DNA of 64,000 bases, taken from Siphonodentalium dalli (taxonomy: Eukaryota; Mollusca; Scaphopoda; Gadilida; Siphonodentaliidae). The notes below the pieces were generated by a model. It saw nothing but the letters and a program-made list of their open reading frames with translations. It was not told the DNA's origin and made no database searches. The position numbers were made by a program, and so were the translations under genes. The stretch lies in assembly GCA_032622095.1 (NCBI GenBank), contig CP136061.1, positions 131,572,087-131,636,086 on the forward strand, given 5' to 3'. Positions 35,963 through 48,149 of the stretch are shown here, one piece after another; position 1 is the first letter of the stretch, and each line of letters opens with the position of its first letter.

Positions 35963-36617
35963 CTGTTATTTTTTTTTTAATAATACCGGTATACTCAATG
36001 GTACGAATTGTCGAAATGATACAGAAACTGGTATGAAATATCCAGAACCCTGGTGCGAAACATCTCTATGTCAAACTTCCATGGTATGAAATGCCAGCAA
36101 CCTATATTGGCTATCCATTCCATTGCAAATTATAATTTATTTCCAATGGGCATGGATAGAGAGTCTCCCGTTGGGGAGGGGGGTCCACCTTGATACATAT
36201 ATGTTCCGACAGCACCCCCTTGGAAGGAAGTTACCTACAGATGGCTACAGGGTACATGTATATCGGTCCAAAATGTTTTCGAAAATTATTAATTAGATAT
36301 GACATTTGTGCACGGTATGGCTTGTTATCAAACTCCATTTGTACTTAGGTGAATATCACTTCAATTTGCCTTAAATCGAGTAATATCATTTTACGACATC
36401 ACTAATTAGAATAATATGATTTTATGACATCACGGATCCGAGTAATACACTATATGGATTTATGACATGGTGTAATTCTATTTCACTGTTAGATAAGGCA
36501 TAGATACCAATGTTTTGTGATGCCACTCATTTGAAAGAGTTGTCAATATTACACTGTTACTAAGAGGCGAACTACCGTAATTAATAGATAGGCTATTACT
36601 TGGTTGGTTTGATATTA

Positions 36618-36708
36618 TAGGCCTGATTTCAGCCCTCGGTAACCTCATATCAGCCTAAGTCAGGCTTTGTGATACGAGGTTACCTCAGGGTGATATAGGG
36701 CCTAATAT
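36618..36708. repeat. Imperfect 90-bp palindrome
   Basis: CCTCGGTAACCTCATATCAG pairs with GATACGAGGTTACCTCAGG around a short loop (TCAGGC). It is probably a small MITE. Confidence 0.7.
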
Positions 36709-36764
36709 CACTAATATCACTGTCTGGTTGTTACCCTTGTCGAGGAGATATAAATGGGTACAGG

Positions 36765-37035
36765 ACGTTTTGTATCATCTTAAGTCATTTCGTACAACAT
36801 TTTTGGTAGTTTCGTAACATATATTTTGTAGTTTCGTACCTTATTGTTTGGTCGTTTCGTACCATGTAGGAAATCAATTGGTCATTTTGTACCATGTTAC
36901 TATATGTATGTCACATCATATGGAAACAAATAAATGATTTTCTACAAAGTACGAAATAAAAAAAAGTAACCAAACAATCCGGTATGTAACAACCAAAAAA
37001 TATGGTATGGAACGACCATGGTTATGGTATCGAAT
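36765..37035. repeat. Inverted minisatellite arrays (TTTCGTACCATG)
   Basis: Roughly five degenerate units with GTTTCGTACCATG on the + strand (36770-36890) are followed by units in reverse complement (36950-37035), forming a loose inverted pair centred near 36920. Confidence 0.75.
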
Positions 37036-37194
37036 ACTGAAATAATGAAGAAGTCACTGTAGTTGTATATCATTTATGTGGTCACAATATATACATGTAT
37101 AATTCAACCTGTAAGTTGACATGACCTCTGTTCTAGTTCATATATGGCAAGAAACGTGGCCAACAGAAAATACATCGGCATTTTTGTCCCAGTG

Positions 37195-37375
37195 ATAAGT
37201 CCTGGGACAAGCGAGACAGAACAAAATAAAGTATATAGTCTGTCTCGCTCCTGTCCCAGTAGAATCAGTTTGGTTCCTGTTCTCTGAGTAAAACTACCCG
37301 CTGTTTTTTTTTGTCTCGCTCCTGTCCCAGTAGAATCAGTTTGGTCCCTGTTCTCAATTCGTTTAAATTCGTTTA
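37195..37375. repeat. CTGTCCCAGTAGAATCAG repeat with hairpin, left of RT fragment
   Basis: Two direct units of TCTCGCTCCTGTCCCAGTAG with GTTTGGTCCCTGTTCTC (about 37250 and 37315). CTGGGACAAGCGAGACAG at 37203 forms a hairpin with the first unit. Confidence 0.85.
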
Positions 37376-37731
37376 ATCTTTTTGACCCATAATACATAGG
37401 TATTAAGATAACATATAATACATTTTATGTACATGACTTACATAATAGATATACAAATATATATATATCTTTTATTCCTCCATTTCTGAAGAGTCAATAT
37501 ATAATAAAGCAAAATACGTAGAATATAAATAAGGAATTACACAAATATTTCATGCACAAGCAATTATGTACAAACACAGAGACACAAGACATTAATATAA
37601 TTGGACACACACATATATAGTGGCCTGAAAACTGTAAACATGCGCATATACACGTACAAGATTACACGATGGAAAATATCAACGCAGTGATGGTTAGAGA
37701 AGGAATGACATATGGGGAACATTATAATGAA

Positions 37732-38402
37732 CTAATGTCTATTATCCCCGAACATCCAAAGGTACCAGATTTGAGCGGCTTCTCTCACCATAAAATCGAC
37801 AATCTCCAGGACATCATCAGCGATGCCATGGAGAGAATTTGGGATATACCCAATGAACATGAGCATTTGTTTGTCCACCGGGAGATTATCAATGCACAAA
37901 TAACAGTCTACGTGGAAATGTGAGAGGAAACGATACCATGTGTCATTTCTTGAGTCTACCAGAGAAGAACAGTCGTTAAAAACATGATTCACGGTATCAT
38001 TATAAATTGCCCCACATCTTATGCACACAACGTCCTCAACGAATTTCAACATGCATAGTAATTGCACAATGAGAAAGTAAAATTTCTTGTGTCTGGGGTA
38101 TTTGTGGCATGCTTTCCAAAGGTGGGACATGTGCAGGTTTGTTTGGATGGTAGCGAAACGACCGAAGTCACTCTGTGTTGATACAAGGTGTTGCCATTCG
38201 TTTCTAGAGTTGGACATCATTGCGTTGTTGACCAGGGACTTCCAATGGTGTTTATTAGCTACTTTTGCTTCTGATGAAAATTCCTGATACAAGTGAGCAA
38301 TCGTCAGATCCTTAAGGTCTGATTCAACTTTTCTAATGAAAGGACTCCCCTGTGCGAAGTGAGATTCAGATGTGCGATAGTAAAAAAGTTGCTTCGTAGC
38401 CT
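37732..38402 (-). pseudogene. Non-LTR retrotransposon C-terminal region
   Basis: An open minus frame of over 220 codons starts within or next to the repeat at 38400 without a clear ATG. Its distal half has the zinc-finger-like pattern CIRCGAIYNDTVNHVFNDC (C-x2-C...H-x4-C), followed by DTWYRF. This is typical of the tail of LINE polyproteins after the reverse transcriptase. The catalytic RT core is not present. It is the longest clean coding stretch in the window, so the copy may be comparatively young. Confidence 0.7.
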
Positions 38403-38522
38403 TTGTCTCGCTCCTGTCCCAGTAGAATCAGTTTGGTCCCTGTTCTCTGAGTGAAACTACCCGCTTTTTTTTGTCTCGCTCTTGTCCCAGTAGAATCAGT
38501 TTGATCCCCGTGTCTTGCCATA
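38400..38522. repeat. CTGTCCCAGTAGAATCAG repeat, right of RT fragment
   Basis: Two direct units in the same orientation as those at 37250-37375, so the LINE tail is bracketed by the same repeat. Confidence 0.88.
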
Positions 38523-40020
38523 TCTATTCTAGTTGGCTTATGATTGAGTTCTGAGATTGAGCACTGTCAGGTGGTGTACTCGGTCAATACTCCAGCAATG
38601 TTCAGTATCCTATCCCACGACACTCGTATGAAACGTCTAGAAAATAGAATCCATATTTAATAAATCCTTCAGACATTCAGTGTTACCGATCGCATGAATC
38701 AACATCTGATTGTTCAAGGCGGTTACACTCAATGGTTGTTTTTAAGAAGACATCGTCGTAATGTACAGTGCTACTACGCAGTAGATCGAACGATTATATT
38801 ACGGTGTTAGAGATGTTGTTGTTGTTGTTGTTGTTGTTGTTGACATAATCATATTCATACTGCTGTTGTTGTTAGTACTTGTCACACACATCCTAAGTTC
38901 TCCACCGGATTTTGACAGACAATCCCTGCAACACTGGGAACAGTGACAATCACAGTAATACTGACAGTGAATGAGTTATAGATACTGACAGTGATACATC
39001 AACATCATACAGTCCTCAAATTCGGTTGCTTAATTTTCCTTAGGTTTTCTTATTTTTTTTTGAATTATATATAGATTCTTCATTTGTAGAATAAGTTGAA
39101 TAACAATCAGTTATTGTGACAATCGTCGTCAGCAATGAATGACATTGATAATTTGATAGTTGTCTGGTTGTATAACTTGATCGATCCAATGATTGCTGGC
39201 ACTGAATTTCGGTCTCATTGGCCTCGCGACTATCTTCAGATCTTCGTCGGCATTCTGGGTCAATATTTAAAAACAAGCTCTCAAAGGCATCTTCGGTATC
39301 TGCTACAGGTACAGGATATAGTCCACAGTCCGTATATCATCGCAGTTTTTATGTTCAGGGTCACTTTCTGACGCGAAAATGTTCGAGAACATACATTTTT
39401 TTTGCTCGCGGGGATATCCCATGTTGACGTCACGGATTTTGCGGTTAGGTGATTCCAGCAAAATTGGTGGCAAGCTCGATCCCCTAGCGTTAATTCATGA
39501 ATTAACTAATAATTCAAGAATTGTTCATTGGTTTGTAAACGGAAGTTATTAATTCTGTAGACTCGTCCATTAATTCTGCATTTTTACTCATTGGTTTCAC
39601 CGGAAATAGTTGATTCCGCTATTAGATATTGATTCGAATACGAAAGAACGTTATTAATTGTGCATTGGTGATAATTTATATCTATTAAATATAAGAATGA
39701 CAATAAGGTCTATTAGTTTTATAACGATAATCATTGTTCGTGGGAAATCGCCTATTGGTTTGAAATATCTTTATTGATTAAGAAAATATGGCTAATGAAA
39801 CGGAATGTACGCTTATTGAATATGCGCGAATCTTGGTTTGAAAATAGAGAATATATTGTTTTGAAAATAGAGACTATTGTTTTCACAAACCACCATTAAC
39901 TTTTATTTCATGTAATTTCCGACCAAATGGCCGGCCATATTGTCCCGGTTCACGTAATGACAAAGAGACATCATGTCAGGTAAAGTATCATAATGCAATG
40001 ATACAATATCATTATATATA
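38523..40020. other. Unassigned stretch with GTT microsatellite
   Basis: (GTT)n at 38814-38842. Otherwise AT-rich with scattered TTAATTC/GAATTAA words near 39490-39600. No supported gene. Confidence 0.5.
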
Positions 40021-40021
40021 G

Positions 40022-40482
40022 TGACTAGCCGATGAGCCCGACGTTGTCCGGGCTATTCAAAAACCAAATTTCAAGTCGATAGCTGTACCCAGCCCGACGT
40101 TGTCCGGGCTATTCAAAAACCAAATTTCAAGTCGATAGCTCTACCCGTTTCCTAGATCTGGTCTGCGCATGCGCGAAGCTGGCGTCGCACGGGCTCGGCG
40201 ACCCGATAAAATTCGTATCCGGGGCAAGATACATTCACATACCAAATTTCAAGTCGATAGCTCCACCCGTTTCCGAGATATCGTCTGCGCATGTGCGAAG
40301 CTGGCGTCGCACGGGCTCGGTGACCCGATAAAATTCGTATCCTGGGCAAGATACATTCACATAGCAAATTTCAAGTCGATAGCTCCACTCGTTTCCGAGA
40401 TATCGTCTGCGCATGCGCGAAGCGGGCGCCACACGGGCTCGCCAATACGACAACGACGACCGCCTGGTCAAACTACACACAC
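40022..40482. repeat. 60-bp and 123-bp tandem repeats
   Basis: Two units of GCCCGACGTTGTCCGGGCTA plus CCAAATTTCAAGTCGATAGC (40030-40145). Then three units of about 123 bp with TCTGCGCATGCGCGAAG, GACCCGATAAAATTCG and AAGATACATTCACATA. The family recurs inverted at 28490-28680. Confidence 0.92.
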
Positions 40483-41545
40483 CTACCAAGTTTCGTCCTT
40501 CAATTTATACCAAATAAGCGGCTGAATTTAGGTAAACATATGATATTTGGTTTATAACTAACACGCACTACTACATTGGTAAGTTATTAAGGATCAGGGG
40601 ACCCCGATTTTTTCTAAGAATTCACTAATGGAACATTAAGTGCGGCACTATTGGCCAAATTAAATTGTTTAGACCACAAGGTGAACGCGAACTTCTTGAG
40701 CACACAAATGCCATGCGGTTCAAATAAGTTACATAATGTCATAGTAAATATTTGAGGTCCACTGATTCTTAACGCAACTTAGCCTGAAATTATCAGTAAC
40801 TGTTTCAACACGAAATGCCACCACCCCCGATTCACCGCGTATCCGTGTACCTTCGCACAAGGATCGTTTATATATACGATTTGAGCCCAAGCCCGACAAC
40901 TGTAAACTCTTTAATTCCATTCATAATTAAAATCTAGGCCGCTGACATGGCTATCTCATTTCAACTCCATTGAGCGTAAACCATTTCAATGGGTTAACAA
41001 TAGAGATTCCGTGACCGCATCACAAAGAACATGACCCAGCTAATCGCAGTCACCATTATCCGCACGGAAAATCGTCGTGATCACGGCGTGAAAAGTCAAT
41101 AAAGTATATAGCCTATGTAGTTGTAATCTAATAATGAATTTTTACAAAAATGGTATTATTGCTGTACTATAGAACCCGCTTAGCCAGTATTTTATCATTC
41201 CATATTGCGAATTTTTACATATTACAAAGCTGGAGCGTTCGAGTACTTTGAAAACATGCAAAGATGAAACTTTCAGGCCCCCTTTTTCTCCACCAAATGC
41301 AAAGATTTTCCGGTCAAGTGAATCCCGGTATATAGATGGTTCGCCAAAAAAGATCATATAAGTCATTACATGTCAATATATTTTGCATATAAAGAGTTTT
41401 GGGCATATGTTGAGTTTCAATCTACAATGAAAGAAATACACTGATAGAAATACAGTCGATTACTATAGAACACAAAATATGTATTACAAGATTAGTAAAT
41501 CACAAATTAACGCTGATATTACAAAAATTGTATTCTATAGTATAG
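40483..41545. other. Unassigned stretch
   Basis: No gene or repeat recognised. Confidence 0.4.
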
Positions 41546-41549
41546 GCCC

Positions 41550-41932
41550 CTGCTGGTAGTGATAAAGTATCATCACTTAATTATAAAGTAGCATCATATC
41601 ATGTCATGGTAAAGTATCATCATGGAATCATAAAGTATCACCATGTAATAATGATATAGTACCATCATTGGATGGCCGATTATCATCTTTTTATGATAGT
41701 GTATCATCCTGTAATGATAAATAGCATGAAGTAGTGATAAAATATCATTATGACATTATATATAGGCATCAACACGTAATTATAAAGTAGAATCATGTAG
41801 TGATAAAGTATTGTATCATAATTGTGCCATGATATGATAAGATAAAGTATCATCACGTTATGCTAAAGTATCATCACGTTATGCTAAAGTGCCAGTATGT
41901 CATGGTAAAGTGTAATGATAAAGTAGCATCAT
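41550..41932. repeat. Degenerate TAAAGTATCATCA minisatellite
   Basis: About seventeen irregular units of 18-25 bp reading GTAATGATAAAGTATCATCA. Unit length and sequence drift rules out a CRISPR-type array. Confidence 0.9.
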
Positions 41933-41933
41933 T

Positions 41934-42372
41934 TAAAGGTACTCAATCCGATTAAACACCCCTAAACTACTATTTCTTTGGCTAAAATATTTGATTCGAA
42001 TCGAGGAACCTACCCATCAAAGCTCAGAGTAATCAGATATCGATTTTTGAAGTTGGTTATTTCTTGTGGCCCAGAAACACGCCGGCAATATGATGGTCTC
42101 GGTCAAAATTGCGGATGAAGATGGATAAATCTAAAAAAAAGTGTTAATACGGCCAAATTTCGTGAATACTCAAGTGATAATACGACCAAAGTTCGTTGAA
42201 TAAAATATTGATAAATAACACGTTTTGGGAAATATGATACCATAGTTGACAGTGGTTAGCATTATTTTGTTGCAATTAATCGATTCTGATAACTAAAGCG
42301 TATTTTGAAGATATGTTGTTGTTGTTATATCTTGATGATATGGGGACCCTCTGATCGGATTGAGTACCTTTA
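41934..42372 (+). mobile_element. GGTACTCAATCCGAT MITE family, copy 2
   Basis: Best-preserved copy: TIRs TAAAGGTACTCAATCCGAT and its complement ending at 42372; about 439 bp. Internal landmarks AATCAGATATCGATTTTTGA and GATGGTCTCGGTCAAAATTG. Confidence 0.93.
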
Positions 42373-42395
42373 ATGCTCTAAAGTGCCATCATGTA

Positions 42396-42550
42396 ATAAC
42401 ATACATGCACTGCATTGTTTCGAGGTTGACATGAGGATTTATCAACCCGAGGAAGTTAATATTCACCGATGGTGCAGGTCGGGTGATATTAACTTCCAAG
42501 GGTTGATAAATCCTCACCCCAACCTCGAAGCAATGCAATGCGTGTCTTAT
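42396..42550. mobile_element. 155-bp palindromic MITE
   Basis: The left arm 42396-42467 and right arm 42481-42550 are inverted copies (TTCGAGGTTGACATGAGG / CCTCACCCCAACCTCGAA; GATTTATCAACCC / GGGTTGATAAATC). Both strands encode similar short peptides because of the palindrome; it is not a gene. Confidence 0.92.
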
Positions 42551-42935
42551 TATATGATGTACGAATGTTATCAAGCCTATATTAGGCCTTATGTACACGA
42601 ATCCATCGAATGCACAATGATAATGTGATTCAACAAGTCAAAAGTTAACACAGGGATTTATATCAACCTACATTTACTATTAATAACTCTTGACGTCGCG
42701 CTTGCAGTGTTATTTGATAAACCCGTCATTCCTATTTATATAGGAAAATCCAGTAGTTATCGTAATTTATCACATGATTAGCACTATTTTCCTATGTAAT
42801 ATTCGAGCGTAATAGACACGTGTAATATCGTCGCGTGCAATGACGTCACGCTGCTCTTTGGAACAAAGTTCTCTGTCTGTTAATTATTGTTGTTTTCGAT
42901 AAAATTTAAGCGATTATATGACCATGTGATAAAAA

Positions 42936-43080
42936 GTATCTCAAACTCGTTCTATTTTATACGTAATTTATCAACCTCGTCCACTAAATTCTATTTGAGC
43001 CTCGGTAAACCTCGGCTCAAATCGAATTTAGTGAACTCGGTTGATAAATTCCATATAAAATAGAAACTCATGTGAGATCC
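42936..43080. mobile_element. 145-bp palindromic MITE
   Basis: TCTATTTTATACGTAATTTA with CCACTAAATTCTATTTGAGC pairs with GCTCAAATCGAATTTAGTG and the TTGATAAATTCCATATAAAA block. The loop is about ten bases. Confidence 0.85.
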
Positions 43081-43154
43081 TCTATTTATTATATGCTTCT
43101 CCATTAAATAGTAGCAAATTGCCGCAACTCAAATATCGTATTTAGTGTCCACAC

Positions 43155-43205
43155 CGACAGTAAAAATATCATTTTTGTTATTCAAAAATGATATCTTCAC
43201 TGTCG
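43155..43205. repeat. Hairpin
   Basis: CGACAGTAAAAATATCATTT pairs with AAATGATATCTTCACTGTCG; 23-bp arms with two mismatches and a short loop. Confidence 0.88.
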
Positions 43206-44130
43206 CTTACTTCCGGTAAAATCACCGAATAATAGTAAACGAATATCAATGCGCGACGGAGTTACGTACCTGTTTGAATTGTTTAAACTCATAATTTTAT
43301 CCTCTATTTATCAACTCCTTTTCCGTATGATATAGTATGGAATCATATAATAACAAAGTATATGATTACGTCATGACATTGCGCACAAAAAGCAGCTACA
43401 TGTATATGGCGTTTCATACATTTTATGTGAGGACTCCCGCCTCGAGTCAGTCATAGCATAATTATGCATATGCGAACATGTCTATGGCAAGAAATAGCAA
43501 AGCCATGTCATGTAGAGAGTATAAATATGGCACCAAGCAACATTTGCTGCTAAATTAGATAAACATATGTCAGTGGGTAAATTTTCGGTTTTCGATTATA
43601 AGTTGTACGTGTGCGACTCAAGCAGAATGATCGGCCTCTGTCCAAAAAAAATGTGGAAAACGTGTGCTTGCATTATCGCGATTGCTCGAGTGACAAATCA
43701 AACTCTCCATGCACTAACCGCAAATTCGTAACGTGATAACTATAATCACGACTGCACCCTTATATCTGATCAATGCAAGTGTTGTTATCATCAGCACCTA
43801 CATATTATAGGTACAGAGATTGAGGTGAAGTATTTACAATCGGAATGGCTATTACACATCACTAAAAGGTAAAGTATCTGACATCAACATTTAAAGGCAT
43901 ATTATGGACTTGATCGGGTGCGTGAAACTGATCAGTTAGTATTCAGGAGCTATGCCAATTGGGGGAATGTGGCATACTACTAACATCGCCGAAATTTCGC
44001 TATTTGAGAGCTATCAATAATTAATGAGTATAGCCGAGTATAGGAACAAATTATATATATTTCTTCATGTTATTTTTATTGGTGATGTTCTTACAGGCTT
44101 ATAAATTTCAATTTGCAATGTCCCGCTTAT

Positions 44131-44605
44131 TAAAGGTACTCAACCCGATAAAACTCCTCTCAATTATTATTTCAATGGCTTCGGGGGTCAAAAATATTTG
44201 ATTCGAGTCGAGGAAGTCACCCATCAAAGCTCAGATTTGTTAGATATCGATTTTAGAAATCTATTATTTTTCATTATCGGGAATACTATCTGGCCCAGAA
44301 CTCAGTCAAAATTGCGTTAAAATTACCACTTGATTTTAGAGTTATTCATCCTTGTCTGTTTGAATAGATTTGGAGTACACATCCAGAGCAGATTACGGCA
44401 GTTATTAGTACTCATCTCGAGAACATAACAAATTTCAAAAATCAATATCTAATAACTCTGAGCTTTGTTTGATGGGTTCCTCGACTCGAATCAAATATTT
44501 TTTACCCCCAAAGCCAAAGAAATAGTAATATAGGACCCTCTGATCGGATTGTTGTTGTTGGATTCTGTTGAGATGGGGACCCTCTTTACGGGTTGAGTAC
44601 CTTTA
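44131..44605 (+). mobile_element. GGTACTCAATCCGAT MITE family, copy 3
   Basis: TAAAGGTACTCAACCCGATA at the left and GGGTTGAGTACCTTTA at the right. The central part contains an inverted piece of the family (ATCAATATCTAATAACTC), so this copy is rearranged internally. Confidence 0.9.
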
Positions 44606-44962
44606 AACTAAAATTGTAAAATGAATCAACACAAACATTCTATAGCTGAGGAAATATAATTTTTTAGCCTCCAGGCGATATTTCTTGATTGAAACATGTT
44701 ATATAAGATACCATACAGTTACACTATTATAAGCGATATCACTGAGTCGTGGCCGTATTGGATTCATCCAGCCCCGTTCCGAGGTTTCAGAGATTCACCA
44801 GCCCCGGTTCATTGGTTTTAGTGTTACAGGTCACAGTTCTGGAGTAGCATTTCCATATATGGAGCTTTTGAATATTAATGACTTACATATATTATATAGA
44901 GTTGCGAAGAAAGGGGAACCTTGTTCTAAAAAAAGTCACATAGAATAGTGAATACATCCTTT

Positions 44963-45338
44963 GGGTACGTTCACACGCGCTGGCAAATTCACCTGACAAT
45001 TTTACAGGCATATCGTCGTATAGAGGCCTGTAAAGTGCCAAGATGTGATGGACAAACCACATTTAAAATGCACATATATACCTCACTATTTACGCTGTGA
45101 ACTTTATGTAATTCCATAAGTTAACATACAATTTGACCGAAAATAGTCTGCAAATTAATGGCAAGAATAAATCGTCCAATAACTCGTGGCATTTCGCCGC
45201 CCAAATAAGCTATAAAACAACAAATTACACATTTTCTGTCATTCCGGAATTTATCAATCGAAAGTGTGTAGATATATATGCAGAATTTCATGAAAGTTTG
45301 CTTGGCAGTTTTGGCAGCTGCATGCGTGAACGTTAATG
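44963..45338. mobile_element. Harbinger-like MITE
   Basis: The left end GGGTACGTTCACACGCGC plus TGGCAAATT is paired with a right end whose complement reads TTAACGTTCACGCATGCAGC. A G-rich start followed by GTTCACACG is typical of PIF/Harbinger-group termini (family knowledge). The left sequence resembles 52039-52060. Confidence 0.6.
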
Positions 45339-45342
45339 TCCT

Positions 45343-46985
45343 GAGCGGGATTTTGAACTGCTGAACTGGGGTGGACGTCGGTCATATGGACCATCGAGTG
45401 CAAGACATTTGCATTACATACACCCGAGTATCTTCGTTAAAAATCAGTTAACCTGAGTGTTGGAGATTCTGCTGAACTGCTCCATGCACATAAAGTGCTG
45501 AACGGGATTTTTGAACTGCTGAACTGCATGGGGTATAGACATATAGGTCAAATGGTTTCTCTCCATGTATCTGGTTATATGGGCCATCGATTACGAATCA
45601 TGTGCATAACATACACCTGAATATCTTCGTTAAAAATAAGTTAAACTGAGTTTTGGAGATTCTACTGAACTGCTCCAGATAAAGTGCTGAACGGAATTTT
45701 GAACTGCTGAACTGAGGTGGAGGTCGGTCAAATCGTGTTCCCTCTCTGTATGTCGTTATGGTCCATCGATAAAAAAGTCATTTGCACAACAGATACCCGA
45801 CTATCCTCGTAAAAAATCGGTTAAACTGAGTTTGGGAGAATCTGCTGAACTGTTCCATATGAAGTGCTGATCGAGATTTTGAACTGCTGAACTGGGGTGG
45901 ACGTATTTCAAATGGTTTTCTCTCCAAGTATCTGGTTATGGCCCATCGACTACAAGTCATTTTCATCACATATATACAACCGAATATCTTCGTTAAAAAT
46001 CAATTAAACTGAGTTTTGGAGATTCTGCTGAACTGCTCCAGATAAAGTGCTGAACGGGATTTTGAACTGCTGAACTGGGGTGGAGGTCGGTCAGATCGTG
46101 CCCCCCCCCCCCCATGTATTTCATTGTGGTCCATCGATAAAAAGGTATTTGCACAACATATACCCGACAATCCTCGTTAAAAACGGTTAAACTGGGTTCG
46201 GTGGAACGGAACTTTGAACTGCTGAACTGAGGTGGAGGTCGGTCAAATCGTGTTCCCTCTCTGTATGTCCTTATGGTCCATCGATAAAAATTCATTTGCA
46301 CAACAGATACCCGACTATCCTCGTTAAAAATCGGTTAAGCTGCGTTCGGTGAATTCTGCTGAACTGTTCCCGGTAAAGTGCTGAACTGGAATTTGAACTG
46401 CTGAACTGGGGTAGACGTAGGTCAAATGTTTTTTCTCTCCATGTATCTGGTTATGGCCCATCGATTAGAAGTCATTATAATATATATACACGCGAATATC
46501 TTCGTTAAAAATCAGTTAAACTGAGTTTTGGAAATTTTGCTGAACTGCTACAGATAAAGTGCTGAACGGGATTTTGAACTGCTGAACTTGGGTGGAGGTC
46601 GGTCAGATCGTGTCCCCCCTCCCCCCCCCCCCCCATGTATTTCTATTTGCACAACATTTTCCCGACTGTCCTCGTTAAAAAACGTTTAAATTGCGTTCGG
46701 TGGAATCTGCTGAACTGTTCCCGATAAAGTGCTGAACGGAATTTTGAACTGTTGAACTGGGGTGGATGCCGGTCAAATGGTTTTCTCTCCATATATCTGG
46801 TTATGGCCCATCGATTACAAGTAATTTGAATCTCATACACCCGAATATCTTCGTAAAAAATCAGTTAAACTGAGTTTTGGATATTCTGCTGAACTGCGCC
46901 ATGCAGATAAAGTGCTGAACGGGATTTTGAACTGCTGAACTGGGATAGTGGTCGGTCAAATGGTGTTCTCTCTATATATTTGGTT
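45343..46985. repeat. 180-bp satellite array, about nine to ten units
   Basis: Each unit has GATTTTGAACTGCTGAACTG, GGTGGAGGTCGGTCAAAT, a CTCTCCATGTATCTGGTTAT variant, GGCCCATCGATTACAAGTCA, ATCTTCGTTAAAAATCAGTT and TTCTGCTGAACTGCTCC. Unit starts fall near 45343, 45499, 45687, 45867, 46053, 46206, 46382, 46562, 46732 and 46915. Most periods are 170-188 bp, with two short units of about 155. Two alternating variants are visible (TCGTGTTCCC against TGGTTTTCTC). Open frames here are repeat-derived. Confidence 0.95.
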
Positions 46986-47017
46986 CAGGAACATCGATTA
47001 TGCCATATGCATAACCG

Positions 47018-47795
47018 GTATGCGGCTTATACGGACCCTGGCTCTTGCGGACTCTGGCTCTTACGGACCCTGGCTTTTACGGACCACCGGCTGATACGGA
47101 CCCTGGCTTATACGGACCCCGGCTCATACGGACCTCAATTAAAATATGCAATTTTCAAACTTATATTTATGAATTTAATATATAATTATGATTGTCTTTT
47201 CACACATATATCTGTATTAATTGAGAATTTCGGTGATTTTTTTGGTGATCAGGATGAATCCACTGAGTTTCATTTGTTATGAAAACATGGTAGTAAAAAC
47301 ACAACTGGTATATATTCAACTGATTTATTGTTGACTAGCATAATTCCACAATGTCTAACTGTGCTCCATTCGGCTTCGTCAGGAGGTTATTGGCTGCATT
47401 GAACCTGAATGTTCCCGTTTGACACATCTGGTTTGTGACACAGGTGAGTTATAAAAAACGAGGGAGACGACCGGAAAGTTGATGTCCTTGTGGATAGACT
47501 ACTCGTCGATGAGGATATCTGCCAGCAAACTACTGAAAGAAGCCGACAAGCTGTACGCCCCAGTTTAGATAATGTTCGTCTGATGTAACGTTGTTCCATT
47601 TTTGTTATCATCATATTTTTGTTATCTCAGTATGTATGTGGTCAGTATTTTAATTTATTTAAATAAACATAACAAATAAAATTGTACATTTTAATTGAGG
47701 TCCGTATGAGCCAGGGTCCGTGTTAGCCGAGGGTCCGTATAAGCCAGGGTCCGTATCAGCCGGAGGTCCGTATGAGCCAGGGTCCTGCCACCCCT
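47018..47795. mobile_element. Element with inverted minisatellite ends
   Basis: The left end has about seven TACGGACCCTGGCT-type 15-bp units (47028-47138). The right end has the inverted units (GGTCCGTATGAGCCAGGG, 47697-47787). The sequence inside each array (CAATTAAAATATGCAATTTT / AAAATTGTACATTTTAATTG) also pairs. The 500-bp interior has no recognisable gene. Confidence 0.85.
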
Positions 47796-48140
47796 GTTTA
47801 ATGAGTGTAATTAATATTAGATGGCTATAGGATAAGCCGTGTACGGACCAGGTATATATAGATGGGCATTGTGTTGGCTTCAAAATTGTGTAAGAAGGGT
47901 TACTACTCGATGAAGGTGATTGAATGATCATTAATTTTAATTCTGGGTGTCGAGCAGTATAATAATAATAGATGAGGTTAAGGGATAATCTTCCAGTATA
48001 ATAAATGAACATATACATATATATATACATATCCATACATACACACATATATAAATATATATACACGTGTATACGTACATATACACATGCACACTTATAT
48101 ACATATACATTTGTATTATGTCTTTAATCTAATATTATTA
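47796..48140. other. Unassigned stretch ending in ATATACAT-rich tract
   Basis: 47995-48115 is low-complexity alternating purine-pyrimidine sequence (ATATACATATACAC words). No gene. Confidence 0.7.
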
Positions 48141-48149
48141 ATTTAATAT

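Noticed and set aside
41550-41932. Regular-looking array, possibly CRISPR-like
   Set aside because: Units vary in length and sequence, there are no unique spacers of fixed size, and the context is eukaryotic; it is a degenerate minisatellite.
42383-42628. Two similar peptides on opposite strands
   Set aside because: They arise because the DNA is a palindrome; neither is a plausible gene.
47387-47614. 76-codon minus frame inside the minisatellite-ended element
   Set aside because: No recognised domain, a Ser/Thr-rich composition and no second copy; it could be chance.
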